In this document: positions 25,044 through 34,611 of the stretch, piece after piece | How positions within the stretch are numbered: the first letter of the stretch is position 1 | How the letters are laid out: each line of letters begins with the position of its first letter | Origin: Tannerellaceae bacterium | GTDB lineage: Bacteria > Bacteroidota > Bacteroidia > Bacteroidales > Tannerellaceae | Direction of reading: 5' to 3' | NCBI GenBank assembly: GCA_031288515.1 | Contig: JAITRG010000057.1 | Coordinates: 1-34,961, forward strand | Length of the DNA: 34,961 nt | Program-made: the position numbers and the translations under genes | Notes under the pieces: model-generated | What the model saw: only the letters and a program-made list of their open reading frames with translations | Told to the model about the DNA's origin: nothing | Database searches by the model: none

Positions 25044-25071
25044 CAACAAATATCAAAGAATCTCGTAACGG

Positions 25072-26082
25072 ATGAATTATAAAAAACTACTAAGTACCAC
25101 TATAAAAGTATTCCTCCCTCTTTTACTGGGCCTTTTGCTGCTCTGGTTCCTGTATCGTAAGATGGATTTTAGCGCAATCTGGCTGGTCATAAAAAAAGGC
25201 GTCCGGTATGACATTCTTCTTCTATCGCTGGTTTTCGGCCTGTTTGCCAATATTGTGAGAGGCCTTCGCTGGGGCCTGCTTATCGATTCGATAGGAGCGC
25301 GGTTTAAGACGATCAATGTAATCTATGCCGTGCTGGGCAATTATGCCGTCAATTATGTGCTTCCCCGCGTAGGCGAAGTATGGCGTTGCGGCGTTATTAC
25401 GAAATATGAGAAAATTCCTTTCACCAAACTGCTCGGGACGCTTTTGATAGACCGTATCGCCGATACTTTTACGGTAGGCTTCCTCACCTGTTTTATTTTT
25501 ATGTTTAATATTTCTTTTTTTCATAAATTCTTCGCCCGGAACCCCGAATTGCTGGAAGGTTTGCGTGAAAATTTCAGTTTGCTCTGGATTATTGCAGGAG
25601 TCGCTATATTGGTTGCCGCCATTTGGTTTACCTTCACCCGCTTCGGACATCTTACCCTGATACAAAAAGCAAAAGAAATGTTACATAATATTCTGGAAGG
25701 CATGAAAAGCGTTTGGGTATTGAAGAGAAAATTTCTTTTCATCATTCAAACCCTTTTGATTTGGGGCGGTTATTTCCTTTTCTTTTATATTTCCTTTTAT
25801 GCCTTTGACTTCACGCGCGATTTGGGCGTAAGGGTTGGCTTAATCGCCTTTACCATGAGCAGTATCGCCGTAGCCGTCCCGATACAGGGAGGTATCGGCC
25901 CCTGGCATTTTATGGTAATCTCCACCTTAATGATTTTTGGCGTAAACGAAAACGATTCCGCCGCCTTCGCCCTCGTAGTACACACCATCCAAACCATCTG
26001 GACGGCCCTCTGCGGCCTTTTTGCCATCATAGCCCTGCCGGTAGTCAATAAAGAAAAGGCCGTAAACCGATTAATCAAATGA
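25072..26082 (+). CDS. UPF0104 / lysylphosphatidylglycerol-synthase-type integral membrane protein
   Basis: A 336-residue protein with about eight membrane helices, of the UPF0104 family (MprF flippase-domain-like, AglD2-like). Characteristic segments are VRGLRWGLLIDSIG, GNYAVNYVLPRVGEVWRCGV, LLIDRIADTF and IQGGIGPWHFMVI. Members are thought to move or present lipids or lipid-linked sugars in the inner membrane; the substrate here is unknown. There is no synthase domain. It is first of three genes linked by ATGA stop-start overlaps, with the VOC protein starting at 26079. Confidence 0.88.
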   Translation: MNYKKLLSTTIKVFLPLLLGLLLLWFLYRKMDFSAIWLVIKKGVRYDILLLSLVFGLFANIVRGLRWGLLIDSIGARFKTINVIYAVLGNYAVNYVLPRVGEVWRCGVITKYEKIPFTKLLGTLLIDRIADTFTVGFLTCFIFMFNISFFHKFFARNPELLEGLRENFSLLWIIAGVAILVAAIWFTFTRFGHLTLIQKAKEMLHNILEGMKSVWVLKRKFLFIIQTLLIWGGYFLFFYISFYAFDFTRDLGVRVGLIAFTMSSIAVAVPIQGGIGPWHFMVISTLMIFGVNENDSAAFALVVHTIQTIWTALCGLFAIIALPVVNKEKAVNRLIK

Positions 26083-26468
26083 TCGAGTTAAAGAAATTAC
26101 ATCACGTCGCTATTATTTGCAGTGATTATGAGAAATCCAAAGCTTTTTATACAAATACGTTAGGGTTTGAGATTAAGAGCGAAACGTATCGGGAAGAGAA
26201 GCGATCATACAAGCTTGATTTATCTTTGAAGGGGGATTATCTCATCGAATTGTTCTCTTTCCCTGATCCGCCTCAAAGGATAACGAAACCGGAAGCGGCA
26301 GGATTACGGCACATCGCTTTTGAGGTGGAAGATGTTGATGTTTGTGTAAAGCGTCTTACAGATAGCGGTATTTATGTAGAACCGGTGAGAATAGATGAAT
26401 ATACCGGCAGGAAGTTTACTTTTTTATTCGACCCTGATTATTTACCCATAGAACTTTACGGGCAATGA
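26079..26468 (+). CDS. VOC-superfamily metalloprotein (YaeR-like glyoxalase fold)
   Basis: A 129-residue protein with two beta-alpha-beta-beta-beta modules. Candidate metal ligands are placed as in glyoxalase I relatives: His in LHHVAII (residue 8 or 9), Glu in DYLIELFSF, His in LRHIAFEVED and Glu in LPIELYGQ. It most resembles the small YaeR/SMU1112c group, whose substrate is not settled. A methylglyoxal synthase gene lies nearby on the other strand, which raises the question of aldehyde detoxification, but that is inference. It is coupled on both sides by ATGA overlaps. Confidence 0.85.
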   Translation: MIELKKLHHVAIICSDYEKSKAFYTNTLGFEIKSETYREEKRSYKLDLSLKGDYLIELFSFPDPPQRITKPEAAGLRHIAFEVEDVDVCVKRLTDSGIYVEPVRIDEYTGRKFTFLFDPDYLPIELYGQ

Positions 26469-27082
26469 TCGATATAGAAGAATACATCGAAGGTTTCAAC
26501 GCTTTACTAAACAAACCGGACGAAGCCCCCTGGGAGTTGACCCAACGAATGAATGATATCATACTTGAGCGCATTTCGTTGCTGAATAACGACTTTGTTG
26601 TAAACAATCATATCGCCATACACCGGACGGCCGTTATTGAAACAAACGTAACCCTGAAGCCGCCTGTTATTATTGGAGAGAATTGTTTTATCGGCGCCAA
26701 TTCATACCTGCGAAATGGCGTTTTACTTATGGATAATGTAAGAATCGGGACGGGGTGCGAGATAAAAACAAGCATTATCTGCCCTGATAGCGCGATTGCC
26801 CACTTTAACTTTATCGGCGACAGTATAATCGGCAGGCGGGTGAATTTTGAAGCGGGCTCTATCACAGCGAATCATTACAACGAACGGGAAGATAAAACAA
26901 TTACGGTTGTGCATCATGCCGAAAGGATATGTACCCATGTAACTAAATTCGGCTCTTTAGTCGGCGATGATTCACGAATCGGCGCCAATGCCGTTTTATC
27001 TCCCGGAACATTATTGCCGTCTAAAAGTATTGTCAGACGGCTGGAATCGGTTGAACAATATATCCCCTCCCTCAACGCATAA
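26465..27082 (+). CDS. Left-handed beta-helix (hexapeptide) acyltransferase-like protein
   Basis: A 205-residue protein. A helical N-terminus (about 1-45) precedes hexapeptide turns such as [30 protein letters not shown] and [16 protein letters not shown] and [13 protein letters not shown] resemble the acetyltransferase half of GlmU-type enzymes. No nucleotidyltransferase domain is present. It may acylate a sugar; the substrate is unknown. Its last 11 bases overlap the convergent end of leuB. It is third in the coupled unit with the membrane protein and VOC protein. Confidence 0.8.
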   Translation: MIDIEEYIEGFNALLNKPDEAPWELTQRMNDIILERISLLNNDFVVNNHIAIHRTAVIETNVTLKPPVIIGENCFIGANSYLRNGVLLMDNVRIGTGCEIKTSIICPDSAIAHFNFIGDSIIGRRVNFEAGSITANHYNEREDKTITVVHHAERICTHVTKFGSLVGDDSRIGANAVLSPGTLLPSKSIVRRLESVEQYIPSLNA

Positions 27083-28139
27083 TATAGTCGGCTATCCAAT
27101 CGCCTACTTCGGACGTTCTGAAGGCCTTTCCTTTCTGGGCGACGTCTTCGGTTACGACGCCGGCATTCATTGAGGCTGTTACCGCATCGCGAATGGCTTT
27201 CCCTTCTTCCGTCAGGTTGAAAGCATATTCAAACAGTAAGGCGGCGCTCAGGATTGTAGCTAATGGATTGGCTATGTTTTTGCCTGCCGCTTGCGGATAC
27301 GAGCCATGAATCGGTTCAAATACGGAGGTGTGTATACCGATGGAAGCGGAAGGTAACATGCCGAGCGAACCGGTAATTACGGACGCTTCGTCTGTCAGGA
27401 TATCGCCAAACATATTCTCCGTTACCATTACATCGAAACTTTTCGGCCATTGGATAATACGCATGGCTGCGTTATCTACAAACATATATTCCGTTTCCAC
27501 GTCAGGGTATTCTTTTTCAATTTCCTGCGCTACCTGCCTCCATAGGCGGGACGTCGCTAATACATTGGCTTTATCGACAACCGTCACCTTTTTACGGCGT
27601 TTCCGTGCATAGGTATAAGCCAAACGGACGATTCTATCGATTTCTTCGCGCGTATAGATGCATGTATCATAAGCCGTAGCGCCGTCTTCGCTTCTTCCTT
27701 GCGGACGTCCGAAATACATACCGCCTGTTAATTCGCGGATACACATGAAATCGGCTCCGTCTACAAGTTCGGGGCGGAGCGGCGATTTATGAATCAGCGA
27801 GGGGAACGTAGTTACCGGGCGGATATTGGCATATAATCCTAACTTTTTCCGCATGGCTAATAATCCCTGTTCCGGGCGCACTTTGGCCGAGGGGTTATTA
27901 TCGTATTTCGGGTCGCCGATGGCTCCGAAGAATACGGCGTCGCTTTCCATACAAAGGGCATGCGTTTCGTCCGGGTAAGGATTCCCTGTCCGGTCTATTG
28001 CTACTGCCCCTACCGGCGCTTCTTGACAGGTTAAATCATATCCGTACTTTTTACATACGGCTTTGATGGCTTTCATGCCTTGTTCTATTATTTCGGGGCC
28101 AATGCCGTCGCCGGCTAATACTGCTATGTTTATTATCAT
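27072..28139 (-). CDS. leuB: 3-isopropylmalate dehydrogenase
   Basis: A 355-residue LeuB, oxidatively decarboxylating 3-isopropylmalate to 2-oxoisocaproate with NAD+. Motifs include [10 protein letters not shown] at the N-terminus, [41 protein letters not shown] and the metal site [13 protein letters not shown]. The adenine-binding segment [18 protein letters not shown] is typical of NAD-dependent members. The same enzyme class also oxidises 3-methylmalate in the citramalate route to isoleucine. It is last in the leu operon, 20 nt after mgsA, and overlaps the opposing beta-helix gene by 11 bases. Confidence 0.95.
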   Translation of the reverse strand: MIINIAVLAGDGIGPEIIEQGMKAIKAVCKKYGYDLTCQEAPVGAVAIDRTGNPYPDETHALCMESDAVFFGAIGDPKYDNNPSAKVRPEQGLLAMRKKLGLYANIRPVTTFPSLIHKSPLRPELVDGADFMCIRELTGGMYFGRPQGRSEDGATAYDTCIYTREEIDRIVRLAYTYARKRRKKVTVVDKANVLATSRLWRQVAQEIEKEYPDVETEYMFVDNAAMRIIQWPKSFDVMVTENMFGDILTDEASVITGSLGMLPSASIGIHTSVFEPIHGSYPQAAGKNIANPLATILSAALLFEYAFNLTEEGKAIRDAVTASMNAGVVTEDVAQKGKAFRTSEVGDWIADYIMR

Positions 28140-28159
28140 TCTTTGTTTGTCGTAAAATT

Positions 28160-28606
28160 TTAATCTCTGTAGAATTGAATGTATTTGGGTTCGGACGGGG
28201 TATAATTATCATCGTCCCAAAGCGAGCTTGTAAGCATTAAATCGGCGCTGTAACGATTGCAGGCAATAGGGACATTGTGTACCCGGCATTGACGAAGCAA
28301 CATCTGGATATCCGCTTCGTGAGGCTGGGGGTTCAGGTCGTCAATCAGGAAGATTGCCAGATTGATTTCTTTACGTACTACCATTGCTGCAATTTCAGCA
28401 TCTCCGCCAAGCGGGCCGGAATGCATTTTGGTAATTTCGGCGTTAATACCTTTGTTCCCGAACGCTTCTTCCACTAACCCTCCTGTCGTACCTGTGCAAA
28501 CCAGGCGATGATGCGATAGAAAATCTGCATTATGTACGGCCCATTCTACCATATCTACTTTGCGCCTGTCGTGCGCCACGAGTGCAATTGTTAACTTTTT
28601 GTTCAT
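28160..28606 (-). CDS. mgsA: Methylglyoxal synthase
   Basis: A 148-residue MgsA. It converts dihydroxyacetone phosphate to methylglyoxal and phosphate, a bypass used when phosphorylated sugars accumulate. The phosphate-binding GTTGG, the catalytic Asp in [10 protein letters not shown] and the conserved His in NPQPHEADI are all present. The frame is open to 28633, but [16 protein letters not shown] at 28606 is the usual family start. It sits in the middle of the leu operon, 30 nt after the second LeuA-like gene and 20 nt before leuB, an unexpected place for a glycolytic bypass enzyme. Confidence 0.94.
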   Translation of the reverse strand: MNKKLTIALVAHDRRKVDMVEWAVHNADFLSHHRLVCTGTTGGLVEEAFGNKGINAEITKMHSGPLGGDAEIAAMVVRKEINLAIFLIDDLNPQPHEADIQMLLRQCRVHNVPIACNRYSADLMLTSSLWDDDNYTPSEPKYIQFYRD

Positions 28607-28636
28607 ACGCTGTATTTTGTGGAAGCCGGACAACTC

Positions 28637-30154
28637 CTAACTTCCGGATTCAATCCTGTTCAACATTTTGATGGTTGCTTTGATGGCGGCTTCCGTTTGA
28701 TCGCCATCCAGTCCGCGGGTTTTAAAATCAATCCCCGCAAAATTCCAACTGATGATCGTTTGCACGAATGCATCGGTCCGCCCGCCCGGTGGAATCGATA
28801 CGGAATAATTGGTCAGCATCGGGAAGGGGCGTCCCAAATCCGTATAAATCATTCGGAGCGCGCGCATAAAGGCGTCATATTGTCCATCCCCGGAAGCCGA
28901 CTGCTCGTATGCTTCCCCGTCAATCTCTATTTTCAAGGTCGCTACCGGACGTAAACCCTGCGCCAAAGATAATGAATAATTCAGTATCTTGATTTTCTGG
29001 TCGGTCATTGCTTCCTGATTTAACAAATCACTGATAATATAAGGAAGGTCTTCCTGCGTAACCATCTCTTTTTTGTCTCCCAGTTCGATGATGCGTTCCG
29101 TTACTTTTCTCATGGTTTCATCATCCATATCAATGCCCAGCGCTTCCAGGTTTTTGCTGATGTTCGATTTGCCGGACGTTTTTCCTAAAGCATATTCGCG
29201 TACGCGGCCGAAACGTTCGGGAAGCAGGTCATTGTAGTAAAGGCCGTTTTTCTTGTCGCCATCGGCATGTACGCCGGCGCATTGGGTGAAAACGGATTCT
29301 CCGACGATCGGGCGATTAGGCGCTACGCGAATACCGGAAAAACTTTCAACCAGGCGGCTTACTTTATTGATTTTTTCTTCTTTCAGATTTGTTCTTTCAT
29401 GCAACTGATCTTTAATAACGGCCAATACGCTGCTGAGAGGCGCATTTCCGGCCCGTTCGCCCAGCCCGTTCACGGTGGTATGAATGCCTTTTATTCCGGC
29501 GCGGACGGCGGAAAACACATTGGCTACTGCCAGGTCATAATCGTTGTGCGCATGAAAATCAAACTGTAAGTCAGGATAACGCTCCACTATTTGTTTACAG
29601 TATTCATAGGTATTGAGCGGATTCAGGAAGCCTAAGGTATCCGGTATCATAAATCGCCTGATGGGGAGGTCTTTCAACGTATCGATCATACGGAATACAT
29701 AATCGGGCGAGTCAATCATGCCATTCGACCAGGTTTCCAGATAGAGATTCACGTCTATTTCCATTTGCCGGGCTAAAGATACTTCTTTCCGTATATCTTC
29801 AAAATGCTGTTCCGGACTACGCCGGAGTTGTTCGGCCACATGTTTGTAAGAGCCTTTGGCCAGTAAATTAATAACGCGGCAACCGGCTTTCTCTATCCAA
29901 TGGAGCGAAGCGCCTCCGTCTACAAAGCCCAACACCTCCAGTTTGTGAAGGTTGTTAGAACGTTTGCCCCATTCGGAAACCTTTCTGACTCCTTCAAATT
30001 CGCCGTCGGATACACGTGCGGAAGCTATTTCAAGCCGGTCTACCCCCAGTTCGTTTACCAGCATTTGCGCTATACTGAGCTTCTCATGCGCCGCGAATGA
30101 TACGCCCGACGTCTGTTCCCCGTCTCGCAGGGTAGTATCCATTATTTCTATCAT
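28637..30154 (-). CDS. Second LeuA-like synthase (2-isopropylmalate or citramalate synthase family)
   Basis: A 505-residue DRE-TIM metallolyase with [15 protein letters not shown] at the N-terminus, metal-binding [18 protein letters not shown] and AGVHADGD, and a C-terminal allosteric (LeuA dimer) domain from about residue 385. It is clearly a paralogue of the leuA product but divergent: HAHNDYD replaces HCHNDLG. Candidates are (R)-citramalate synthase (CimA-like, for isoleucine) or a second isopropylmalate synthase. The Ile-rich leader peptide of the operon and the dual-use LeuCDB enzymes favour the citramalate option, by inference. Its ATG overlaps the leuD stop (ATGA). Confidence 0.85.
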   Translation of the reverse strand: MIEIMDTTLRDGEQTSGVSFAAHEKLSIAQMLVNELGVDRLEIASARVSDGEFEGVRKVSEWGKRSNNLHKLEVLGFVDGGASLHWIEKAGCRVINLLAKGSYKHVAEQLRRSPEQHFEDIRKEVSLARQMEIDVNLYLETWSNGMIDSPDYVFRMIDTLKDLPIRRFMIPDTLGFLNPLNTYEYCKQIVERYPDLQFDFHAHNDYDLAVANVFSAVRAGIKGIHTTVNGLGERAGNAPLSSVLAVIKDQLHERTNLKEEKINKVSRLVESFSGIRVAPNRPIVGESVFTQCAGVHADGDKKNGLYYNDLLPERFGRVREYALGKTSGKSNISKNLEALGIDMDDETMRKVTERIIELGDKKEMVTQEDLPYIISDLLNQEAMTDQKIKILNYSLSLAQGLRPVATLKIEIDGEAYEQSASGDGQYDAFMRALRMIYTDLGRPFPMLTNYSVSIPPGGRTDAFVQTIISWNFAGIDFKTRGLDGDQTEAAIKATIKMLNRIESGS

Positions 30155-30741
30155 AGCCGCGCTTTTTCGTATTCCTCTATTTTGGATTTATTCGCTAACA
30201 GATAATCAATATCATCCAAGCCGTTTACAAGGCAATTCTTCTTGTACGGATTGATTTCGAAGGGTGCTGTACGATGTGTCTCATTGTTCGTGACGGTTTG
30301 ATTCGGGAGGTCGATCGTTACGGTTGTCGCCGGATTTCTTTCCAGCGAGGCGAATAATTCAGCCAGGAACTCCGGCGAAACAACTACCGGCAGAAGGCCG
30401 TTGTTCATTGAATTATTTTTAAATATATCGGCAAAGAAGCTGCTTACTACGGCTCTGAAGCCATAGCCGGCGATAGCCCATGCGGCATGTTCGCGACTGC
30501 TTCCGCTGCCGAAGTTCTTACCGGCAACCAATATATGGCCCTTATACGTATCCTGATTCAGCACGAAATCAGGATTGGGAGTATCCTCTTTGTCATATCG
30601 CCAGTCACGGAACAGGTTGTCGCCAAAACCTTCTTTGGTAGTTGCTTTTAAGAAACGGGCCGGTATAATCTGGTCTGTATCTACATTCTCTAAAGGAAGG
30701 GGTACGCAGGCGGACGTCAGCAGGGTGAATTTTTCTTTCAT
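30151..30741 (-). CDS. leuD: 3-isopropylmalate dehydratase small subunit
   Basis: A 196-residue LeuD, the swivelling domain of isopropylmalate isomerase. [14 protein letters not shown] near the N-terminus and [20 protein letters not shown] are diagnostic; the latter loop closes the active site with LeuC. It lies 23 nt after leuC and overlaps the next gene by four bases. Confidence 0.96.
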   Translation of the reverse strand: MKEKFTLLTSACVPLPLENVDTDQIIPARFLKATTKEGFGDNLFRDWRYDKEDTPNPDFVLNQDTYKGHILVAGKNFGSGSSREHAAWAIAGYGFRAVVSSFFADIFKNNSMNNGLLPVVVSPEFLAELFASLERNPATTVTIDLPNQTVTNNETHRTAPFEINPYKKNCLVNGLDDIDYLLANKSKIEEYEKARL

Positions 30742-30764
30742 AAGAAATCTATATTAATCATTTA

Positions 30765-32165
30765 TTATTCGTTCAATAAGTCTCTCGGGTCGGTAATAAC
30801 GCCTGTTACGGCGGCGGCGGCAGCAACTAACGGGCCTGCCAGAATGGTTCGCGAGCCTGGCCCCTGACGCCCTTCAAAGTTGCGGTTGGAAGTAGATACG
30901 GCATACTTGCCGGCCGGAACCTTATCATCATTCATCGCCAGACAGGCGGAACAACCGGGTTGACGTAACTGGAAGCCCGCTTCCGCAAGGATTTTATCGA
31001 CGCCTTCCGCTTTTATTTGCTTTTCTACCATCCAACTGCCGGGAACGAGCCAGGCCGTTACATGGGCTGCCTTTTTCTTTCCTTTCACCAGGGAAGCGAA
31101 TGCCCGGAAATCTTCAATCCGCCCATTGGTACAACTTCCCAGGAAGACATAATCGATTTTCTTCCCTGTCATCGGATCTCCCGGTTGGAACCCCATATAA
31201 TCAAGCGCTTTTCTGAAAGATATGCGGCCTGTTTCATCTATACTTTCAAGGGTGGGGATTTGTTCGCGGATACCTAACCCCATGCCCGGGTTCGTGCCGT
31301 ATGTTACCATTGGCTCAATATCTCCGGCTTGGAATACAACTTCTTTGTCGAATACCGCATCAGCGTCGCTATGCAACGTTTTCCAATAAGCGGCCGCCTT
31401 CTCCCAAGCCTCTCCGCGAGGGGCAAACTCACGGCCTTTCAGGTAATCGATGGTTACCTGGTCGGGGGCAATCATTCCGCCCCGGGCGCCCATTTCTATG
31501 GAAAGATTGCAGATGGTAAGGCGGTCTTCCATCGTCGTATGGCGGATCGCCTCTCCTGCATACTCTACGAAGTACCCGGTAGCCCCTCCCGTCGTCATCT
31601 TACGTATGATATACAGCGCCATATCTTTGGCCGTTACGCCCGGTTTCAGGTTTCCGTCAATCGTGATACGCATGGTTTCAGGTTTCCGTTGCATAAGGCA
31701 TTGCGTGGCAAGCGTCATCTCTACTTCGCTGGTTCCGATACCAAAAGCAATCGCTCCCAAAGCGCCATGCGTAGAGGTATGCGAATCGCCGCAGACCAGT
31801 GTCATGCCCGGTTGGGTAAGCCCGTTTTCCGGCCCTACTACATGGATGATACCGTTTTTCGGATGTAGCAACCCATAATACGTTAAACCGAAATCTTTCG
31901 CATGCTGTTCCAATGTATCGACCTGTTTTCCGGAAACAGGGTCTTCAATCGGCTTGTCTTGATTTAACGTAGGGATATTATGATCGGGAATACAGATAAC
32001 TCTTTCCGGACGGAAAGGCTTCAATCCTCTCTCTTTCAGCCCGGCGAAAGCTTGCGGGCTGGTCACTTCATGGCAATAGAGGCGGTCTATATAAAGTTGG
32101 ATTGTTCCGTCGGGCAACGTATCTACAACATGTTTTTCCCAGATTTTATCAAATAACGTCTTCAT
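30765..32165 (-). CDS. leuC: 3-isopropylmalate dehydratase large subunit
   Basis: A 466-residue LeuC of the aconitase family that isomerises 2-isopropylmalate to 3-isopropylmalate with LeuD. The three [4Fe-4S] ligands are the Cys in [13 protein letters not shown] and the two in [30 protein letters not shown] and the C-terminal [20 protein letters not shown] are typical. It lies 45 nt after leuA, with leuD following. Confidence 0.97.
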   Translation of the reverse strand: MKTLFDKIWEKHVVDTLPDGTIQLYIDRLYCHEVTSPQAFAGLKERGLKPFRPERVICIPDHNIPTLNQDKPIEDPVSGKQVDTLEQHAKDFGLTYYGLLHPKNGIIHVVGPENGLTQPGMTLVCGDSHTSTHGALGAIAFGIGTSEVEMTLATQCLMQRKPETMRITIDGNLKPGVTAKDMALYIIRKMTTGGATGYFVEYAGEAIRHTTMEDRLTICNLSIEMGARGGMIAPDQVTIDYLKGREFAPRGEAWEKAAAYWKTLHSDADAVFDKEVVFQAGDIEPMVTYGTNPGMGLGIREQIPTLESIDETGRISFRKALDYMGFQPGDPMTGKKIDYVFLGSCTNGRIEDFRAFASLVKGKKKAAHVTAWLVPGSWMVEKQIKAEGVDKILAEAGFQLRQPGCSACLAMNDDKVPAGKYAVSTSNRNFEGRQGPGSRTILAGPLVAAAAAVTGVITDPRDLLNE

Positions 32166-32210
32166 TTTCGTACTTATTACTTATGGATTATAACTTACGG
32201 CTGATACAAC

Positions 32211-33710
32211 TTACACGATAAATTTATTTATCGCATCTACAAACGCTTCTACGGATGCGGCTATAATGTCGGTATTGGCTGAAAAGCCGTAATACATATT
32301 GCCTTTGTATTCTACCTGCATATGTACTTTCCCGGTATCGTCGCTGCCTTTGCTGAGCGCCTGAATCAGAAATTCCTGTATCGTCATATCGCTGTTGCTG
32401 ATGGCTTTCTTTACGGCTTTAATGCCTGCATCTACCGGGCCGTTACCGGCGGCGGCTTCACAACGCCTTACGCCGGAGAGGTTCAGGCAAACGCTTGCCA
32501 TAGATTGCAGGCCAATGCCGCTCGTTACCTGTAAATGCTCTAATTTGATGCGATGCATTTCGGTGCGGTCTTTCCCTGCAAGCATCAATACGTCGTCATC
32601 GTTGACGTCTTTTTTGCGGTCGGCCAGTTTTAGAAACTCGGCATATACCTTATCCAGCTTGTCTTGTTCCAAATCTACGCCCAGGATGTGCAGGCGATGT
32701 TTTAAGGCAGCCCGCCCGCTACGGGCCGTCAAGACAATGGTATTATCGTCGATGCCTACGTCTTTCGGATCGATGATTTCGTAACTTTCGCGGTTTTTCA
32801 GTACCCCATCCTGATGGATACCCGAAGAATGAGCGAAAGCATTACGCCCTACAATGGCCTTGTTGGGCTGGATCGGCATATTCATCAGGCTGGACACCAT
32901 CCGGCTGACGTCGTATATCTTCCGGCTATTGATATTTGTCACAATACCTGCGCTTTTATGGCTTTTGAAGATCATGGCTACTTCTTCCAATGACGTATTC
33001 CCAGCCCTTTCGCCGATACCGTTAATCGTAACTTCTACCTGTCGGGCGCCGTTTAATACGCCCTGAATCGTATTGGCCGTAGCCATCCCCAGGTCGTTAT
33101 GGCAGTGCGTGGAGATGACAGCCTTGTCGATATTCTTTACATTATTCGCTAAATAATTGATTTTCGCCCCGTATTCATCGGGGAGGCAGTAGCCCGTGGT
33201 ATCGGGTATATTCACCACAGTGGCTCCCGCCTTGATGACGGCTTCAATCACTCTTGCTAAATAAACATTGTCGGCGCGGCCTGCATCTTCGGCGTAAAAC
33301 TCCACATCTTCCACAAACCGTTTGGCGTATTTCACGCAGGCAATCGCACGTTCAAGTATCTCATCCTGCGTAGCGTTGAATTTATACCTGATATGATAAT
33401 CCGACACGCCGATACCTGTATGGATACGCCCTTTTTTCGCATACCTGAGCGCCTCGGCGGCCACTTCAATATCTTTCTCTACGGCACGCGTCAATGCGCA
33501 AATGACAGGCCAGGTAACCGCCTTTGAAATCTCAACCACACTATTGAAGTCTCCGGGGCTTGATACGGGAAAACCGGCTTCAATCACATCCACGCCCAAC
33601 CCTTCAAGCGCCTTGGCCACTTCAATCTTTTCAATACTATTCAACTGACACCCCGGCACCTGTTCGCCATCCCTCAGGGTGGTGTCGAAAATAAACAATC
33701 TATCCGCCAT
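32211..33710 (-). CDS. leuA: 2-isopropylmalate synthase
   Basis: A 499-residue LeuA that condenses acetyl-CoA with 2-oxoisovalerate, the committed step to leucine. [16 protein letters not shown] carries the catalytic Arg-Asp and metal Asp; [22 protein letters not shown] and SSGIHQDG complete the metal and substrate site. The C-terminal third (from about 390) is the leucine-sensing regulatory domain, so feedback inhibition is expected in addition to the attenuator upstream. First structural gene of the leu operon. Confidence 0.97.
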   Translation of the reverse strand: MADRLFIFDTTLRDGEQVPGCQLNSIEKIEVAKALEGLGVDVIEAGFPVSSPGDFNSVVEISKAVTWPVICALTRAVEKDIEVAAEALRYAKKGRIHTGIGVSDYHIRYKFNATQDEILERAIACVKYAKRFVEDVEFYAEDAGRADNVYLARVIEAVIKAGATVVNIPDTTGYCLPDEYGAKINYLANNVKNIDKAVISTHCHNDLGMATANTIQGVLNGARQVEVTINGIGERAGNTSLEEVAMIFKSHKSAGIVTNINSRKIYDVSRMVSSLMNMPIQPNKAIVGRNAFAHSSGIHQDGVLKNRESYEIIDPKDVGIDDNTIVLTARSGRAALKHRLHILGVDLEQDKLDKVYAEFLKLADRKKDVNDDDVLMLAGKDRTEMHRIKLEHLQVTSGIGLQSMASVCLNLSGVRRCEAAAGNGPVDAGIKAVKKAISNSDMTIQEFLIQALSKGSDDTGKVHMQVEYKGNMYYGFSANTDIIAASVEAFVDAINKFIV

Positions 33711-33748
33711 TTCTCTTCTTTATTATATTTGTTATTGTTTTACCTCAT

Positions 33749-33784
33749 AAAAAAAGCCCCTCTCACCAGGAAGTGAGAGAGGCT
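33749..33784 (-). terminator. Attenuator terminator of the leu operon
   Basis: On the minus strand AGCCTCTCTCAC, a six-base loop and GTGAGAGGGGCT form a 12-bp stem with one G-U pair, followed by seven T. It lies between the leader peptide and leuA, so it must be read through for the operon to be expressed. Its 5' arm can pair instead with an upstream antiterminator segment (33819-33830). Confidence 0.9.
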
Positions 33785-33890
33785 CTTCGTATATCTTTAT
33801 TGTTTACGCAACACAACGGTCTCACTTCCCATCCTGCTCCCAGAGTAGAATAATAGAAAGAATGAGACTGTTTGCTATGTTTTGTATCAT
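33751..33890 (-). promoter_or_regulatory. Transcription attenuator with alternative hairpins
   Basis: Four pairing segments are visible on the minus strand: 1, GTCTCATTCTT within the Leu/Ile codons (33868-33858); 2, GGGAAGTGAGAC over the stop codon (33830-33819); 3, TCTCACTTCC (33778-33769); 4, GTGAGAGGGGCT (33766-33755). Segments 2 and 3 match over 10 perfect pairs, 3 and 4 make the terminator, and 1 and 2 can pair over about eight. A ribosome stalled at the Leu/Ile codons masks segment 1, lets 2 pair with 3 and prevents termination. Confidence 0.85.
33822..33890 (-). CDS. Leucine/isoleucine-rich leader peptide of the leu operon
   Basis: A 22-codon ORF (ATG 33890-33888, TGA 33824-33822) beginning MIQNIAN and ending WEQDGK. 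Codons 9-16 read Leu-Ile-Leu-Ser-Ile-Ile-Leu-Leu; overall five Ile (two ATA, three ATT) and four Leu (CTC, CTT, CTA, CTC) occur in 22 residues. It begins soon after a consensus promoter. The codon block overlaps RNA segment 1 (GTCTCATTCTT, 33868-33858), and the stop codon overlaps segment 2 (33830-33819). This is the geometry of ribosome-stalling attenuation as in enterobacterial leu and ilv leaders. The frame is open farther upstream, but only this part lies after the predicted transcription start. Confidence 0.85.
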   Translation of the reverse strand: MIQNIANSLILSIILLWEQDGK

Positions 33891-33913
33891 TGCCGCGTAT
33901 TTATTTAACGCCG

Positions 33914-33944
33914 CAAATATACACCCTTTTTTGTAAGCGCCAAA
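33914..33944 (-). promoter_or_regulatory. Consensus promoter of the leu operon
   Basis: The minus strand reads TTTG (33944-33941), 19 nt, then TATATTTG (33921-33914), a perfect Bacteroidetes -33/-7 promoter. Transcription should start near 33907, about 17 nt before the leader-peptide ATG. Confidence 0.8.
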
Positions 33945-34017
33945 CAGAATACGATATTTTTGTGTAAACTTATTTTCGTTATTAACCTCAAACTGTAAAC
34001 CTGTTCCGGAAAAAGTC

Positions 34018-34038
34018 AAGCATTGTGATGCTTTTTTT
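34018..34038. terminator. Small hairpin with T-run, terminator-like
   Basis: AAGCAT-TGTG-ATGCTT followed by TTTTT on the plus strand. The core CATTGTGATG resembles the 22-nt array cores (CATTGTAATG), so it may be a solitary relative of that repeat instead of a terminator. Confidence 0.4.
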
Positions 34039-34082
34039 AAGGAAATACGAAGTATCTTCAACAAAAACTTTATTTTTTTCAG

Positions 34083-34142
34083 TTTTTCAGTCACATTTTG
34101 CATAAAGCGTTTAGACTCATAACAATAAGCGTGACTGAAAAA
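34083..34142. repeat. 12-bp inverted repeat between the leu promoter and the right repeat arm
   Basis: TTTTTCAGTCAC (34083-34094) and GTGACTGAAAAA (34131-34142) pair perfectly around a 36-nt loop. The second half touches the edge of the right repeat arm. Confidence 0.6.
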
Positions 34143-34337
34143 AGAAGATAAACCTGACGGCCGGCCCGGGAACTGCTTTTTCAACAGGAAAATTCCCCTG
34201 CTAAACGATACTTTTTCACCGTTCCTTTCAGCTTCCAGATTTGTTGCAAATAATTGATTTACAGGATGAAAATCCTGAAAGAGGATCGTTCAGCTTCCTT
34301 TCAGGAAACCGGAAGAGAGGGATTTATTCCATAAAAA

Positions 34338-34579
34338 ATCATTATACAGTCTTCAGTAAACCAGTATATACTTTTTACCAAACCATTATAATGCCTTTAG
34401 TAAACCATAATAATGGTCTGTTGAAGGCGTCATAGCGCTTTTTTTTAGTCCTCGCAATGCTTCATCAGAGTCTTCTCAATGGTTTACCAAAGGCGTCGCA
34501 AGGACGTTCTAAAGTCATCATAATGGTTTACCAAAGTCATCGTAATGGTTTGGAAAAGAAGACGCAATGATTTTTCCCT
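34338..34579. repeat. 22-nt-period palindromic tandem array, right copy (11 units)
   Basis: Units of exactly 22 nt begin at 34338, 34360, 34382 and so on to 34558. Relative to the left copy there is one additional unit (34514-34535, GTCATCATAATGG...), while the other units correspond one to one. The ends are inverted (AAAAAATCATT and AATGATTTTT). Confidence 0.88.
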
Positions 34580-34611
34580 TTTTCCCCGGCCCTGTAATTT
34601 TTTTTCTGAAA

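Noticed and set aside
31329..31868. 179-residue open frame antisense to leuC
   Set aside because: Shadow of leuC; no independent support.
33822..34184. 120-residue open frame upstream of leuA as a protein gene
   Set aside because: Its first part lies upstream of a consensus promoter and enters the repeat arm; only the last 22 codons, the leader peptide, are credible.
34338..34579. Integron attC sites
   Set aside because: Units lack the R and L box structure, no integrase or cassette genes are nearby, and the period is too short.
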